The position numbers were made by a program, and so were the translations under genes. The notes beneath the pieces were generated by a model. That model was given only the letters and a program-made list of their open reading frames with translations. It was not told where the DNA came from and ran no database searches. This document shows, in pieces, positions 8,886 to 19,500 of a stretch of 64,000 nt of DNA. The stretch's first letter is position 1. Every line of letters begins with the position of its first letter. The stretch spans positions 1,020,499 through 1,084,498 of the forward strand of contig NZ_JTDB02000001.1 of NCBI RefSeq assembly GCF_000785435.2, written 5' to 3'. The DNA comes from Paraburkholderia sacchari. GTDB taxonomy: Bacteria; Pseudomonadota; Gammaproteobacteria; Burkholderiales; Burkholderiaceae.

Positions 8886-10217
8886 ATGAATACAACTACC
8901 AGCGCTACTGCCAACGCAAAGATCAGCGGCCTCGCGAGCGCCGAACGACAAAATGTCGAAGCACGGGCCTATGCGAAAGCGACCCTGCGCCTGTTGCCCT
9001 TTCTGTTTCTTTGCTACGTTGCGGCCTATCTGGACCGCGTCAACGTGGGCTTTGCCAAACTGCAAATGCTGAGCGACCTGCAATTCAGCGAGACCGTTTA
9101 CGGTCTTGGCGCGGGTATCTTCTTCATCGGCTATTTTTTCTTCGAAGTCCCAAGCAATATCCTCATGCACCGCGTGGGCGCGCGCAGGTGGATCGCTCGC
9201 ATCATGCTCACGTGGGCGGTCATTTCGGCGGCCTCGCTGCTCGTGAAGACGCCTACTCAGTTCTATGTCGTGCGTTTCCTGCTGGGCGTGGCCGAAGCGG
9301 GCTTCTTCCCCGGCATCGTGCTTTACCTCACCTACTGGTTTCCCGCCGCGCGGCGCAGCCGCATGAACGCGCTCTTCATGATCGGCATTCCGGTTGCCGG
9401 CGTGTTCGGCGGCCCGCTTTCCGGCTGGATTCTCGCTGCCTTCGACGGCAAGGGCGGCTGGGCAAGCTGGCAATGGCTGTTCTTCATCGAAGCGCTGCCT
9501 TCGCTCGTGCTCGGCGTCATCACGCTGTTCTATTTGCCCAACAGCATTCGCGCGGCGAAATGGCTGTCCAATGAAGAGCGCGCCGTGCTCGAGGAAAACA
9601 TCGAGCGCGATCAGGCCGGCAAGGGCCATGCGTCGATTGCCTCGGTGTTCGGCAATGGCCGCGTGTGGCTCATGGCGATCATTTATTTCTGCTGCATGAT
9701 GGGCCTCTACGGCATCAGCTTCTATCTGCCCACGCTCATCAAGGCGAGCGGCGTGAAGGACGCGCTCGACGTGGGCCTGCTCACTGCCATTCCCTACGCG
9801 TGCGCCGTCGTCAGCATGCTGTGGGTGGCCAAAAACGCGGACCGTCACGGTGAACGCCGCTGGCACTTCGCGATCGCGTCGCTTGCCTCCGCGCTCGGGC
9901 TTTACTTCAGCACGGTGTTCGGCCATAACGTGCCGCTCGCGATGCTCGCGCTGTCGGTTGGCGCCGCCGGCATGCTCGCGACCATGCCGGTGTTCTGGAC
10001 CTGGCCGAGCGCGATACTCGCGGGCGGCTCGGCTGCGGCGGCCATCGGCATGATCAATTCGATCGGCAATCTCGCGGGCTTCGTGAGCCCGACGATCATC
10101 GGCTGGATGAAGGACGTCACGCATAGCACCAACGCGGGCATGTACTGCGTGGTGGCGGCGATGATCCTCGGCGCGGCGCTCTCGCTGCTGCAGCCGAAGG
10201 AGATCGTCAACGGCTGA
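8886..10217 (+). CDS. MFS transporter, anion:cation symporter (ACS) type
   Basis: A 443-residue inner-membrane transporter with twelve predicted helices. The first-helix motif YLDRVNVGFAKL, VPSNILMHRVGARRW in loop 2-3 and FLLGVAEAGFFPGIVLYLTYWFP in helix 4 are characteristic of the ACS family, which moves organic acids such as phthalate, tartrate, glucarate or 4-hydroxyphenylacetate with protons. The substrate cannot be assigned, and no catabolic genes adjoin it. I prefer ATG 8886 to the in-frame GTG at 8877; GGAG lies just before the ATG. A GltI-like binding protein follows after 85 bases and may be cotranscribed, though the two are functionally different transport types. Confidence 0.93.
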   Translation: MNTTTSATANAKISGLASAERQNVEARAYAKATLRLLPFLFLCYVAAYLDRVNVGFAKLQMLSDLQFSETVYGLGAGIFFIGYFFFEVPSNILMHRVGARRWIARIMLTWAVISAASLLVKTPTQFYVVRFLLGVAEAGFFPGIVLYLTYWFPAARRSRMNALFMIGIPVAGVFGGPLSGWILAAFDGKGGWASWQWLFFIEALPSLVLGVITLFYLPNSIRAAKWLSNEERAVLEENIERDQAGKGHASIASVFGNGRVWLMAIIYFCCMMGLYGISFYLPTLIKASGVKDALDVGLLTAIPYACAVVSMLWVAKNADRHGERRWHFAIASLASALGLYFSTVFGHNVPLAMLALSVGAAGMLATMPVFWTWPSAILAGGSAAAAIGMINSIGNLAGFVSPTIIGWMKDVTHSTNAGMYCVVAAMILGAALSLLQPKEIVNG

Positions 10218-10302
10218 ACCTGCGGGCGAGCCGCGCACTGCAACACACTTCGCTTATCATCGAACCGCATCGGAACAAACATCGGGAATGGGAGAGCGAG
10301 TC

Positions 10303-11244
10303 ATGAGCGGGCTCAAGCGTATGGCGCAGTGGCGGGGTTCGGCGTGGTGCGCCGGTCTTGCCGGTGCCGCAACGCTCGCTTTGCCGTTATTGCTGGCGCA
10401 GGCGGCGCATGCCCAGGTGGCGCAGCCCACGCTCGAAAAGATCCAGGCCGCGAACGCGATGGTGATCGGCTATCGCGAGACTTCCGTGCCGTTCTCGTTT
10501 GTGGACGAGAACGGCAACGTGAGCGGCTTTTCGCAGGATATCTGCAATCGTGTCATCGACGCCGTGAAGGCCAGGACGCATCGCCCGAATCTGGCGGTGA
10601 GATTCGTTCTCGTCACTTCGCAGAACCGCATTCCGCTCGTGCAGAACGGCACTGTCGATCTCGAATGCGGCGTCACCACCAATCTCCAGGCACGCCATAG
10701 CCAGGTGACGTTTTCCGATACGTTCTTCGTCGCCACCACGCGGCTCCTGACGCGCAAGGATTCAGGCATTCGCGATTTCCCGGACCTCGCGGGCAAGACC
10801 GTGCTCACCAATCAGGGCACGACGTCCGAGCGTATCTTGCGCCGCATGAATCTCGAGAAGCACATGAACATGCAGGTGATCAGCGCGAAGGATTACCGGC
10901 AGGGGCGCGCGATACTCGAATCGGGCCGCGCGGTCGCGTACATGATGGACGACGTGCTGCTCGCGGGCACGAGATCGTTGACCGCGCATCCATCTGACTG
11001 GGTGATCGTTGGCACGCCGCAATCCCGGGAAGCCTATGCATTCATGTTGCGCAACGGCGATCCGGCTTTCCAGCAACTCGTGAACGACACGATGAGCGCA
11101 CTGATGAAAAGCGGCCAGATGGAGGCGCTTTATACCAAGTGGTTCAACCAGCCGGTGCCGCCCAAGGGCGTGAACTTCGGGTTTCCGATGAGCGACATGC
11201 TGCGCGCGCTGTACGCGGCGCCCAACGATCGCGCGCTCGACTGA
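10303..11244 (+). CDS. Amino-acid ABC transporter periplasmic binding protein (GltI-like)
   Basis: A 313-residue solute-binding protein of family 3. A signal peptide occupies about residues 1-35 (hydrophobic core ending AQAAHA, cleaved before QVAQ). The mature part opens with VIGYRETSVPFSF and contains GFSQDIC, DLECGVTTN and GKTVLTNQGTTSERIL, patterns shared with the glutamate/aspartate receptor GltI. It should deliver acidic amino acids to an inner-membrane ABC permease, but no permease or ATPase gene lies in the window, so it is an orphan receptor here. GGAGAG sits six bases before the start; an upstream in-frame ATG at 10288 would spoil the signal peptide. Confidence 0.9.
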   Translation: MSGLKRMAQWRGSAWCAGLAGAATLALPLLLAQAAHAQVAQPTLEKIQAANAMVIGYRETSVPFSFVDENGNVSGFSQDICNRVIDAVKARTHRPNLAVRFVLVTSQNRIPLVQNGTVDLECGVTTNLQARHSQVTFSDTFFVATTRLLTRKDSGIRDFPDLAGKTVLTNQGTTSERILRRMNLEKHMNMQVISAKDYRQGRAILESGRAVAYMMDDVLLAGTRSLTAHPSDWVIVGTPQSREAYAFMLRNGDPAFQQLVNDTMSALMKSGQMEALYTKWFNQPVPPKGVNFGFPMSDMLRALYAAPNDRALD

Positions 11245-11432
11245 CATGCCGCCGTGCGGGCCGGCTGGTCGTGCACCCGGCGCGAACAGGGCCTTTGCCG
11301 TTCGCCGCGCGGACGTGAGATGATTCCGGTCCCGGCGCGCAGGCCGCGTGCGGTGGCAAGCCCGGATTGGCAAGTCGCCGTGCTCAATGAGCATGGCCCA
11401 TGCGCGCGGCGAATCAATGAACGGGAGCGGAC

Positions 11433-12674
11433 ATGCAGGAAGCAGGCAATACGGTAGTGATCGTCGGGGCGGGGCATGCGGGCGGCAACGCGGCGGCGCT
11501 GCTGCGGCAGTATGGTTTCGAGGGACGCATCGTGCTGGTGGGCGCAGAGCCGGTGCCGCCGTATCACCGCCCGCCGCTGAGCAAGGCCTACCTGAAGGGC
11601 GAAACGGAACTCGAGCGGCTTTGGCTCAAGCCGCGCCAGTTTTACGACGATCAGCGCATCGAGCTGAAGCTCGGCGCAAGCGCGCAATCGCTCGATTGCC
11701 CGAACCACACGCTCGCGCTCAGCGACGGCACGACGCTGCAATACAGCAAACTCATTCTCGCGACCGGCTCGACGCCGCGCGCGTTGACGCTGCCCGGGCA
11801 CGAACTCGCGGGCGTCATGGCGCTGCGCTCGCTCGCCGACGCCGACGTGCTGCGCGAGCGCGTGAAGCCCGGCGAGCGGCTCGTGGTGATCGGCGCGGGC
11901 TATATCGGGCTCGAAGCCGCCGCCGCGGCGCGCCAGCTCGGCCACGAGGTGACGGTGCTGGAGGCCGCGCCGCGTGTGCTCGCGCGCGTGACCGGCGAGA
12001 CCGTTTCCTCGTTCTACGAGAACGAACATCGCGCGCAAGGCGTCGATCTGCGCCTGAACGCGAAGATCGAGGCGTTCGTGGGCGAACAGGGCAAGCTCAC
12101 GGGCGTGAAGCTCGCGGATGGCGAGATCGTGCCGGCCACGCTCGCGCTGATCGGCATCGGCATTACGCCCAATGTCGCGCTGGCGCAGGCGGCAGGCATT
12201 GCGTGCGTGAACGGCATCCAGGTCGATGAGGACGCACGCACCTCCGACGCCGACGTGTTCGCCATTGGCGACTGCGCGAGCCGGCCGCTCGCGCACTATA
12301 GCCGCACGGGGCGCCTCGAGAGCGTACACAACGCGGTCGAACAGGCGAAGCTCGCCGCCGCGGCCATCGTCGGCAAGGCGCGGCCAGCGTGCGATGCGCC
12401 GTGGTTCTGGTCCGATCAGTACGACCTCAAGCTGCAAACCGTGGGCCTGAACGAAGGCTATGACGAGACGGTCGTGCGCGGCGACCCGGCTGCGCGCCGC
12501 TTCGCGGTCTACTACCTGAAAAACGGCGCGCTGTTGGCGGTCGACGCGGTGAGTTCGATGCCCGATTTTCTTTTCGGCAAGAAGCTCGTGGGCTCGGGCA
12601 AGCGGCTCGACGTGGACGCGCTGCGCGATCCGGCCACGGACCTCGGCAAGTTCGCGGCGGCGTCGCTGGCGTAA
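11433..12674 (+). CDS. FAD-dependent ferredoxin/rubredoxin reductase-type oxidoreductase
   Basis: A 413-residue flavoprotein with two dinucleotide folds: FAD motif VVIVGAGHAGGNAAALL at the N-terminus and NAD(P) motif LVVIGAGYIGLEAAAAARQ near residue 150. The PYHRPPLSKAYL block, GIGITPN and the late FAD-binding DVFAIGDCA complete the pattern of ferredoxin-NAD reductases that serve Rieske oxygenases and cytochrome P450s (ThcD, BphA4 type). A C-terminal reductase domain spans about 320-410. It carries electrons from NADH to a small iron-sulfur partner, but no oxygenase or ferredoxin gene is adjacent. It could also act in sulfide or nitrite metabolism; the partner is unknown. Confidence 0.9.
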   Translation: MQEAGNTVVIVGAGHAGGNAAALLRQYGFEGRIVLVGAEPVPPYHRPPLSKAYLKGETELERLWLKPRQFYDDQRIELKLGASAQSLDCPNHTLALSDGTTLQYSKLILATGSTPRALTLPGHELAGVMALRSLADADVLRERVKPGERLVVIGAGYIGLEAAAAARQLGHEVTVLEAAPRVLARVTGETVSSFYENEHRAQGVDLRLNAKIEAFVGEQGKLTGVKLADGEIVPATLALIGIGITPNVALAQAAGIACVNGIQVDEDARTSDADVFAIGDCASRPLAHYSRTGRLESVHNAVEQAKLAAAAIVGKARPACDAPWFWSDQYDLKLQTVGLNEGYDETVVRGDPAARRFAVYYLKNGALLAVDAVSSMPDFLFGKKLVGSGKRLDVDALRDPATDLGKFAAASLA

Positions 12675-12729
12675 CCGTTGGCATTGCCCGCCTCGGCTCA
12701 AATGCCAATGTCGTAACATGTTGCGTCGG

Positions 12730-12748
12730 GCCGGCTCGTGGAGCCGGC
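12730..12748. terminator. GC-rich hairpin between the flavoprotein gene and recC
   Basis: A perfect 8-bp inverted repeat (GCCGGCTC, loop GTG, GAGCCGGC) lies 56 bases after the oxidoreductase stop. No T-run follows, so it may be a weak or Rho-assisted terminator, or an mRNA end-stabilising hairpin. Confidence 0.35.
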
Positions 12749-12876
12749 TTGCACGGTGCTTCCTCCGTGTTTCTTATCGGCAACAAACACCACCAGGCGA
12801 CATGGCCGTATTTCTCACGCTTCGACTCCGCCCCGGACGCTGCTCCTCTCCCGCTGCAATTTCCACCACGGCCCAC

Positions 12877-12890
12877 GGAGGCCGCGTTTG
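12877..12890 (+). promoter_or_regulatory. Ribosome binding site fixing a TTG start for recC
   Basis: GGAGG at 12877-12881 is six bases before TTG at 12888, in frame with recC. The next in-frame ATG (12918) lies inside conserved sequence and has no such site, while the upstream ATG (12738) would add 50 residues unlike RecC. Confidence 0.65.
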
Positions 12891-15800
12891 AGCGCGCGCG
12901 AATTGCCCGCGGGGCTGATGCTCGTCCACGGCAACGAGCCCGAGCGGCTGCGCGACCTGATCGTGCAATGGATCAGCCAGCACCCGATCGCGCCGCTCGA
13001 AAAGGAAATGCTGCTGGTGCAGAGCAACGGCATCGCGCAATGGCTCAAGCTCGCCTTTGCGGCCGATCCCGAGGACGGCGGTTGCGGCATTGCGGCCGCG
13101 CTCGAAATGTCGCTGCCGTCGCGCTTTCTCTGGGCGGTCTACCGCGCCGTGCTGGGCGAGGACGCGGTGCCGCCGGTTTCGCCGTTCGACAAGTCGCACC
13201 TCGTCTGGCGTCTCATGCGCATGCTGCCCGCGCTGCTCGATACGCCCGGCTATGAACCGCTCAAACGTTTCATGGCGCACGACGAAGAGCAGCGCAAGTG
13301 CTTCCAGCTCGCGCAGCGCGTGGCCGATCTGTTCGACCAGTATCAGGTTTATCGCGCCGACTGGCTCGCCGCGTGGGCCGCGCACGACGACGTGGTGATC
13401 GACGCGCGCAACAACCGCATGCCGCTCGCCGACGACGCGCGCTGGCAGGCCGCGCTCTGGCGCGCGCTCCTCGACGACGTGAGCGCGAATGCACCGCAAG
13501 GCAGCGCGGCGGCGCTCACGGGCCGCGCCGCCGTGCACGAGCTTTTCATGCAGCGCGCGCAGGCGTGGCAGGAGGGTGATGCGCGCCCGCGCGGATTGCC
13601 GCGGCGCCTCGTCGTGTTCGGCATTTCGAGCCTGCCGCGCCAGTCGCTCGAAGTGCTTGCGGCGCTCGCACGCTGGAGCCAGGTGCTGCTGTGCGTGCAC
13701 AACCCATGCATGCATTACTGGGCCGACATCGTCGCCGACCAGGATCTGCTGCGTGCACGGCACGCACGCCAGCGCCGTCGTGCGGGCACGCCCGCGGTGC
13801 TCGACGAATCACAACTGCATCTGCACGCGCAGCCCTTGCTGGCGGCGTGGGGCAAGCAGGGGCGAGACTTCATCGGCCTGCTCGACGAATACGACAGCGA
13901 CGAAGCGCGCGAGACCTACGCGCCGCATTTCACGCGCATCGGCCAGCGCATCGATCTGTTCGACGGCGGCGATGCGCACACGCTGCTCCAGCAATTGCAG
14001 GACGATATACGCGATCTGCGGCCGCTTGCGGAGACACGCGAGCACTGGCCCGCCGTCGATCCGCAAGTGGACGGGTCGATTCGTTTCCATGTCGCGCACA
14101 GTGCCCAGCGCGAAGTAGAAGTCCTGCACGACCGGCTGCTGGCGGCGTTTGCGGAGGACCCCGCTTTGCGGCCGCGCGACGTGATCGTCATGGTGCCCGA
14201 TATTGAGGTCTACACGCCGCATATCCAGGCCGTGTTCGGCCTCGTCGATAGCGACGACCCGCGCTATATCCCGTTCAGCATCGCGGACCGCGCGCAGCGT
14301 GCGTTCGATCCGCTGATCGGTGCGCTGGAAATGCTGCTCTCGCTGCCGCACGCGCGCGTGACGGTCAGCGACGTGCTCGACCTGCTCGAAGTGCCGGCCG
14401 TGCGCGCGCGTTTCGATATCGACGCCGAAGATGTGCCCACGCTGCGGAACTGGATCGATGGCGCGAATATTCGTTGGGGCCTGCATGGCGAGCAGCGCGC
14501 GAGCCTCGGCTTGCCCCAGGGCGAAGACGCGAGCGCGCCCAACAGCTGGGCTTTCGGGCTGCGGCGCATGCTGCTCGGCTACGCGGCGGGCGATCGCTCG
14601 GGCACGTGGCGCGGCATCGAGCCGTATGCGGAAATCGGCGGGCTCGACGCTGCGCTGCTCGGGCCGCTTACGCGCCTTGTCGATGCGCTCGATCGCGCAT
14701 GGCGTACGCTGCGCGAGCCGGCCACCGTGGACGTATGGTGCGAGCGTCTGCGCGAATTGAAGGCCACGTTCTTCGCGGCGGGCGAAGGCGAGGATGCCTA
14801 TACGCTCGAACGTCTCGACAACGCGCTGGAAACGTGGCGCGAAGCGTGCAGCGAGGCTGCGCTCACGAGTGCGCTGCCGCTCGCGATCGTCGCGGAGAAC
14901 TGGCTCGGACAACTCGACGGCGGCGGGCTTGCACAGCGCTTTTTCGCGGGCGCGGTGACGTTCGCGACGCTAATGCCGATGCGTGCGATTCCGTTTCGCT
15001 ACGTTTGCCTGCTCGGCATGAACGACGGCGACTATCCACGCAGCCGCACGCCGCTCGATTTCGATCTGATGCGGCGCGACTATCGGCCCGGGGACCGCTC
15101 GCGCCGCGAAGACGACCGTTATCTGTTTCTCGAAGCGCTGCTTTCCGCGCGCGATCATCTGCATATTTCGTGGGTGGGCCGCAGCGTGACCGATAACACG
15201 CCGCGTCCGCCTTCGGTGCTCGTCGGCCAGTTGCGCGACCATCTGAAGACCGGCTGGCGGCTCGAGCACGACAAGCAAGATGAGCGCGACGATGACGATG
15301 CGCATCGTGCACCGCAGACGCTGCTCGATGCGCTGACGATCGAGCATCGTCTGCAACCATTCAGCGCCGACTATTTTCCCGCCGACCAGAACAGCGCAAC
15401 GCTTTATACCTATGCGCACGAATGGAGCCGCCCAGCGCCGCTGGCCGGCGCGGCGCAGGCGGATGCGCCATTGCCCGCGTCCGAGCGCGACGAGCCGCTT
15501 ACCGTGCGCGAACTCGGCGAATTCTTGCGCGATCCGGTGCGCAGCTTCTTTCGTCAACGCTTGCGCGTGGGGCTCGAAATGCAGGACGAGGCGAGCGAGA
15601 ACCACGAGCCTTTCGAAGTGGATGCCTTGCAGGCGTGGCAACTGCAAGGCGAGTTGATTCGCGCGCAGACGACGGCCATGGAGCGCGGTGAGGAAGATCT
15701 CGATGCCGTGGCGCGCGCGCGGCTCGATCGCATGCATCGCAGCGGCGATCTGGCGGCGGGTGGCTTCGGCGAAGTCATCGGCGAGGAACTGCTCGCGCCG

Positions 15801-16511
15801 ATGCAGGACCTGTTCGCCGCGTGGCGCAAGGCGCTAGCGCGCTGGCCCACGGCGCTCGCGCGCCAATACGAAATTCGGCTCGATGCGCAGGTCGATGGCC
15901 GCGCGTTGGTGCTTCAGGACTGGATCGACGACCTGCGCGAAGGCGAGGGCGGCGCACTAGGGCGCGTTCTTCTCGATGCCGGCACGCTCGTGAAGGACAA
16001 CAAATATCGCGGCGACCGTCTCGTCGCTTACTGGGTCGCGCATATCGCCGCGCAGCTTGCAGCGGGTGCGGTGACCACGGTGATCGTGAGCAAGGTGGGC
16101 GTGGTGGAGTTCGCGCCCGTCGCGCCGGAAATTGCGCGCCCGTGGCTGCTCGCGTTGCTCGCAGCGTGGGACGAAGGCGGGCGCAGGCCGTTGCCGCTTG
16201 CCGTGAAGACCGCGTTTGCGTGGCTGCGCAAGCTGCCGGCGGATTTCGATCCGGCGTCTGCGGCGCCGCCGCCGGAGGCGTGGGACGCTGCGCGCATGGC
16301 GTATGAGGGCGCGGTGCGCGTGGCCGGCGAGCGCGATACCAATCCCTACTTGCGCAGGGCGTTTGCTGATTTCGACGGGCTGGTGGATAGCGGCGAATTC
16401 GTTGCGCTAGCAACGTCATTGTTGCTGCCGGTACAACGTGCTCCGCTTGCTTCGTCGAAGCCGGAGCGCGCCGCGCCGAAGGTTGCCGATATCGCTGGAG
16501 AAGCCGAATGA
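12888..16511 (+). CDS. recC: RecBCD exonuclease V subunit gamma, RecC
   Basis: About 1207 residues, close to other RecC proteins. The N-terminus LMLVHGNEPERLRDLI and the SNGIAQWLKL block are typical. The inactive helicase-like domains fill the first 850 residues, with CLLGMNDGDYPR and LFLEALLSARDHLHISW as family blocks. The inactivated nuclease-like domain is C-terminal. RecC recognises Chi-type sequences and splits the DNA ends within the RecBCD complex, which resects double-strand breaks and loads RecA. The stop overlaps the recB start by four bases (ATGA), so translation is coupled. The start is a TTG chosen by its ribosome site. Confidence 0.95.
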   Translation: MSARELPAGLMLVHGNEPERLRDLIVQWISQHPIAPLEKEMLLVQSNGIAQWLKLAFAADPEDGGCGIAAALEMSLPSRFLWAVYRAVLGEDAVPPVSPFDKSHLVWRLMRMLPALLDTPGYEPLKRFMAHDEEQRKCFQLAQRVADLFDQYQVYRADWLAAWAAHDDVVIDARNNRMPLADDARWQAALWRALLDDVSANAPQGSAAALTGRAAVHELFMQRAQAWQEGDARPRGLPRRLVVFGISSLPRQSLEVLAALARWSQVLLCVHNPCMHYWADIVADQDLLRARHARQRRRAGTPAVLDESQLHLHAQPLLAAWGKQGRDFIGLLDEYDSDEARETYAPHFTRIGQRIDLFDGGDAHTLLQQLQDDIRDLRPLAETREHWPAVDPQVDGSIRFHVAHSAQREVEVLHDRLLAAFAEDPALRPRDVIVMVPDIEVYTPHIQAVFGLVDSDDPRYIPFSIADRAQRAFDPLIGALEMLLSLPHARVTVSDVLDLLEVPAVRARFDIDAEDVPTLRNWIDGANIRWGLHGEQRASLGLPQGEDASAPNSWAFGLRRMLLGYAAGDRSGTWRGIEPYAEIGGLDAALLGPLTRLVDALDRAWRTLREPATVDVWCERLRELKATFFAAGEGEDAYTLERLDNALETWREACSEAALTSALPLAIVAENWLGQLDGGGLAQRFFAGAVTFATLMPMRAIPFRYVCLLGMNDGDYPRSRTPLDFDLMRRDYRPGDRSRREDDRYLFLEALLSARDHLHISWVGRSVTDNTPRPPSVLVGQLRDHLKTGWRLEHDKQDERDDDDAHRAPQTLLDALTIEHRLQPFSADYFPADQNSATLYTYAHEWSRPAPLAGAAQADAPLPASERDEPLTVRELGEFLRDPVRSFFRQRLRVGLEMQDEASENHEPFEVDALQAWQLQGELIRAQTTAMERGEEDLDAVARARLDRMHRSGDLAAGGFGEVIGEELLAPMQDLFAAWRKALARWPTALARQYEIRLDAQVDGRALVLQDWIDDLREGEGGALGRVLLDAGTLVKDNKYRGDRLVAYWVAHIAAQLAAGAVTTVIVSKVGVVEFAPVAPEIARPWLLALLAAWDEGGRRPLPLAVKTAFAWLRKLPADFDPASAAPPPEAWDAARMAYEGAVRVAGERDTNPYLRRAFADFDGLVDSGEFVALATSLLLPVQRAPLASSKPERAAPKVADIAGEAE

Positions 16512-19500
16512 CCCCGCATTCGACACCGGTGGACGACATGGTCGCCGACGTGCTGGAGCCGTTGCGCTTCCCGCTGCATGGCAGCCGCCTGATCGAAGCG
16601 AGCGCGGGCACCGGCAAGACGTTCACGATTGCGATGCTGTACGTGCGGCTCGTGCTTGGGCATGGCGGGCACGACGAAACGATGGATGCGCACGAGGGCA
16701 TGCGCCCTTTGACGCCGCCTGAGATTCTCGTGGTGACCTTCACGGACGCCGCCACGAAGGAACTGCGCGAACGTATTCGCGCGCGATTGATCGAAGCGGC
16801 CGAGTATTTTCGCGCGCTGCCCGAAGATATTGCGCTGCGTTCGCCCGGTACCGACCTGTTGCACGATCTGCGCGACGAGTACGCGCCAGAACAGTGGCCC
16901 GCATGCGCCCGACGCCTCCAGCTTGCCGCCGAATGGATGGATGAGGCCGCTGTTTCGACGATCCACGGCTGGTGCAATCGCATGCTCAGCGAGCATGCGT
17001 TCGACAGTGACAGCCTTTTCTCCCAGACGCTGGAGACCGATCAGACCGAGTTGCGGGCCGAGGTGGTGCGAGACTACTGGCGCACTTTCATGGCTTCGCT
17101 CGATGCACAGGGCGCAGGGGAAGTGCGCGCATGGTTCGGGAGCCCTGACGATTTGCATGGTGCGATTCGCGGCTTGCTCGCGCACACGGAACTGCTGCCC
17201 GAAGCGCCGGCGCCCGAGGTGGCGTTGCGCGATGCCCGCGAGCGGGCGCAACAGGCGCTCGAAGCGCTCAAGGCACCGTGGCAAGCTGGCGTTGACGAAG
17301 CGCAGGCACTGATCGCCGCCGCGCGCGCCAAGAAGCAGTTCGACGCGAAGAAGCTGAATACACGGTACTGCGAAATGTGGTTCGACAAGCTGCGCGAATG
17401 GGCGAACGATCCGTCGATCACCCATCCCGGCTTCAAGGACGACGCGGCAGTGTGGACGCGCCTCACGCCAGCCGGGCTTGCCGAAATCTGGAAGGACGGC
17501 GAGCCGCCCGCTCACTCGTGTTTCATTGCCATGGAGACGTTGCGCGAGGCGCTCGCTGCGCGCCCCGAGGCGAAGCTGCCGATTCTGTGCCACGCAGCGC
17601 GATGGGTCGCGCAGCGCTTCGAGCAGGAGGAAACGCGCCGCTCGCAAATGGGCTTCGACGACTTGCTCACGCGTTTGCTTGCTGCGTTGAAGAAGCCCAA
17701 CGGACCGCGTCTTGCCGAAATCATTCGCAAGCAATATCCGGTTGCGCTGATCGACGAGTTTCAGGACACCGATCCCGTGCAGTACCAGATCTTCGATTCG
17801 GTCTACGACATCGAGGCGAATCGCAGCGAGACGGCAATCGTCTTGATTGGCGATCCCAAGCAAGCGATCTATGCGTTTCGCGGCGCCGACATTTATACCT
17901 ACCTGCGTGCGCGGCGCGCGTGCGCGGGGCGTCTCTATACGCTGAAGAAAAATTTCCGCTCCACGCGTGCGATGGTCGATGCGGTTAACCGTTGCTTCGA
18001 GGCTGCGGAGTTGCGTCCGGAAGGCAGTGGTGCGTTTCTGTTTCGCGGCGCGCGAGGCGAGACGAACGCGCTGCCGTTCGTCGCGGCGGACGCGCATGGC
18101 CGTGCCGACGAGCTGGTTGCGGGCGACCGCGCGCTTGCGGCGCTCAATATATGGTGGTTGCCCGCCACGGAAGACGGCAAGCCGTTGAGCAAGACGGCAT
18201 ATTTCGCGAGCATGGCCGCAAGTTGCGCGAGTGAAATGGTGCGGCTGCTGAATCTGGGCCAGGCGCAGGCGGCGGGCTTCGAAGGCGAGCAGGGCATGAA
18301 GCCCTTGCGGCCCGCCGATATGGCCGTGCTCGTGAACAATCGCGACGAGGCGCGTGCAATTCGTGAGGCGCTTGCGCTGCGCGGCGTGCGCAGCGTTTAT
18401 CTGTCCGATCGCGATTCCGTTTATCAAACGCCCCAGGCGGAGGAGTTGCGCTACTGGCTGGGCGCTTGCGCGGAACCCGACGACGGCCGCCTCGTGCGCA
18501 GCGCGCTGGCAACAGCAACGCTGGGCCTCATGTGGAGCGAGCTCGATGCGCTCGGCAGCGACGAAATCGCGTGGGAAGCGCGCGTGCTGCAATTCCGCGG
18601 CTATCGCGAGGTGTGGCGCAAGAAGGGCGTGCTGCCGATGCTGCGGCGTTTGCTCAACGACTTTCATGTGCCGCAGCGTCTGCTTGGGCAGAGCGCGGCT
18701 TCGGGCCTCAACGGCGAACGCGCGCTCACCAATTTGCTGCATCTGGCCGAATTGCTCCAGCAGGCCAGCACGCAGCTTGACGGCGAGCACGCGCTGATTC
18801 GCTATCTCGACGAGCAGCGCGAAGACGAAAGCGCTGGCGGCGGAGGCGACGCGCGCCAACTGCGCCTCGAAAGCGATGCGGGGCTCGTTCAGGTGGTGAC
18901 GATACACAAGTCGAAGGGGCTCGAGTACCCGCTCGTGTTTCTGCCGTTCGCGTGCGCGCATCGCGCCGTGAAGGAAGACGACGTACCGCTCAAATGGCAC
19001 GATGAAAGCGGCGATCTGCACGTCACGCTGGAAGCGGACCCGCGCGTGCTCGTGCAGGCCGACCGTGAGCGGCTTGGCGAGGATCTGCGCAAGCTGTACG
19101 TCGCGCTCACGCGCGCGCGTTACGCGACGTGGATCGGCTATGCGCCCGTGCAAAGCGTGGAGGCCAGCGCGTTCGGCTACCTGGTCGGGGGCGGGGCGGC
19201 GTTGCCATTGGACCAGAGCGAAACGCTGCTCGAAACGTTGCGTGGATCGTGCGTGGACATTGCCGTGACACAGGCACCGGAGCCCGGCAACGAAGTGTTC
19301 GTCCTGCAAGGGCCGGACGAGGTGCGCGGGCAAGCTCGCACGCTCCCGCGCCGCGCGCGCATGCCCTGGTGGATCGCGAGCTACTCGAGCCTGAAGACAG
19401 TGGAGGGCGCGCAGGATGCCTACGCCGCGCGTGCAGAAGAGGAGGCGCGCACGGCCCCCGATACGCGTGGCGAAGACGTGTTCCTCGAACTGCTGGGCGC

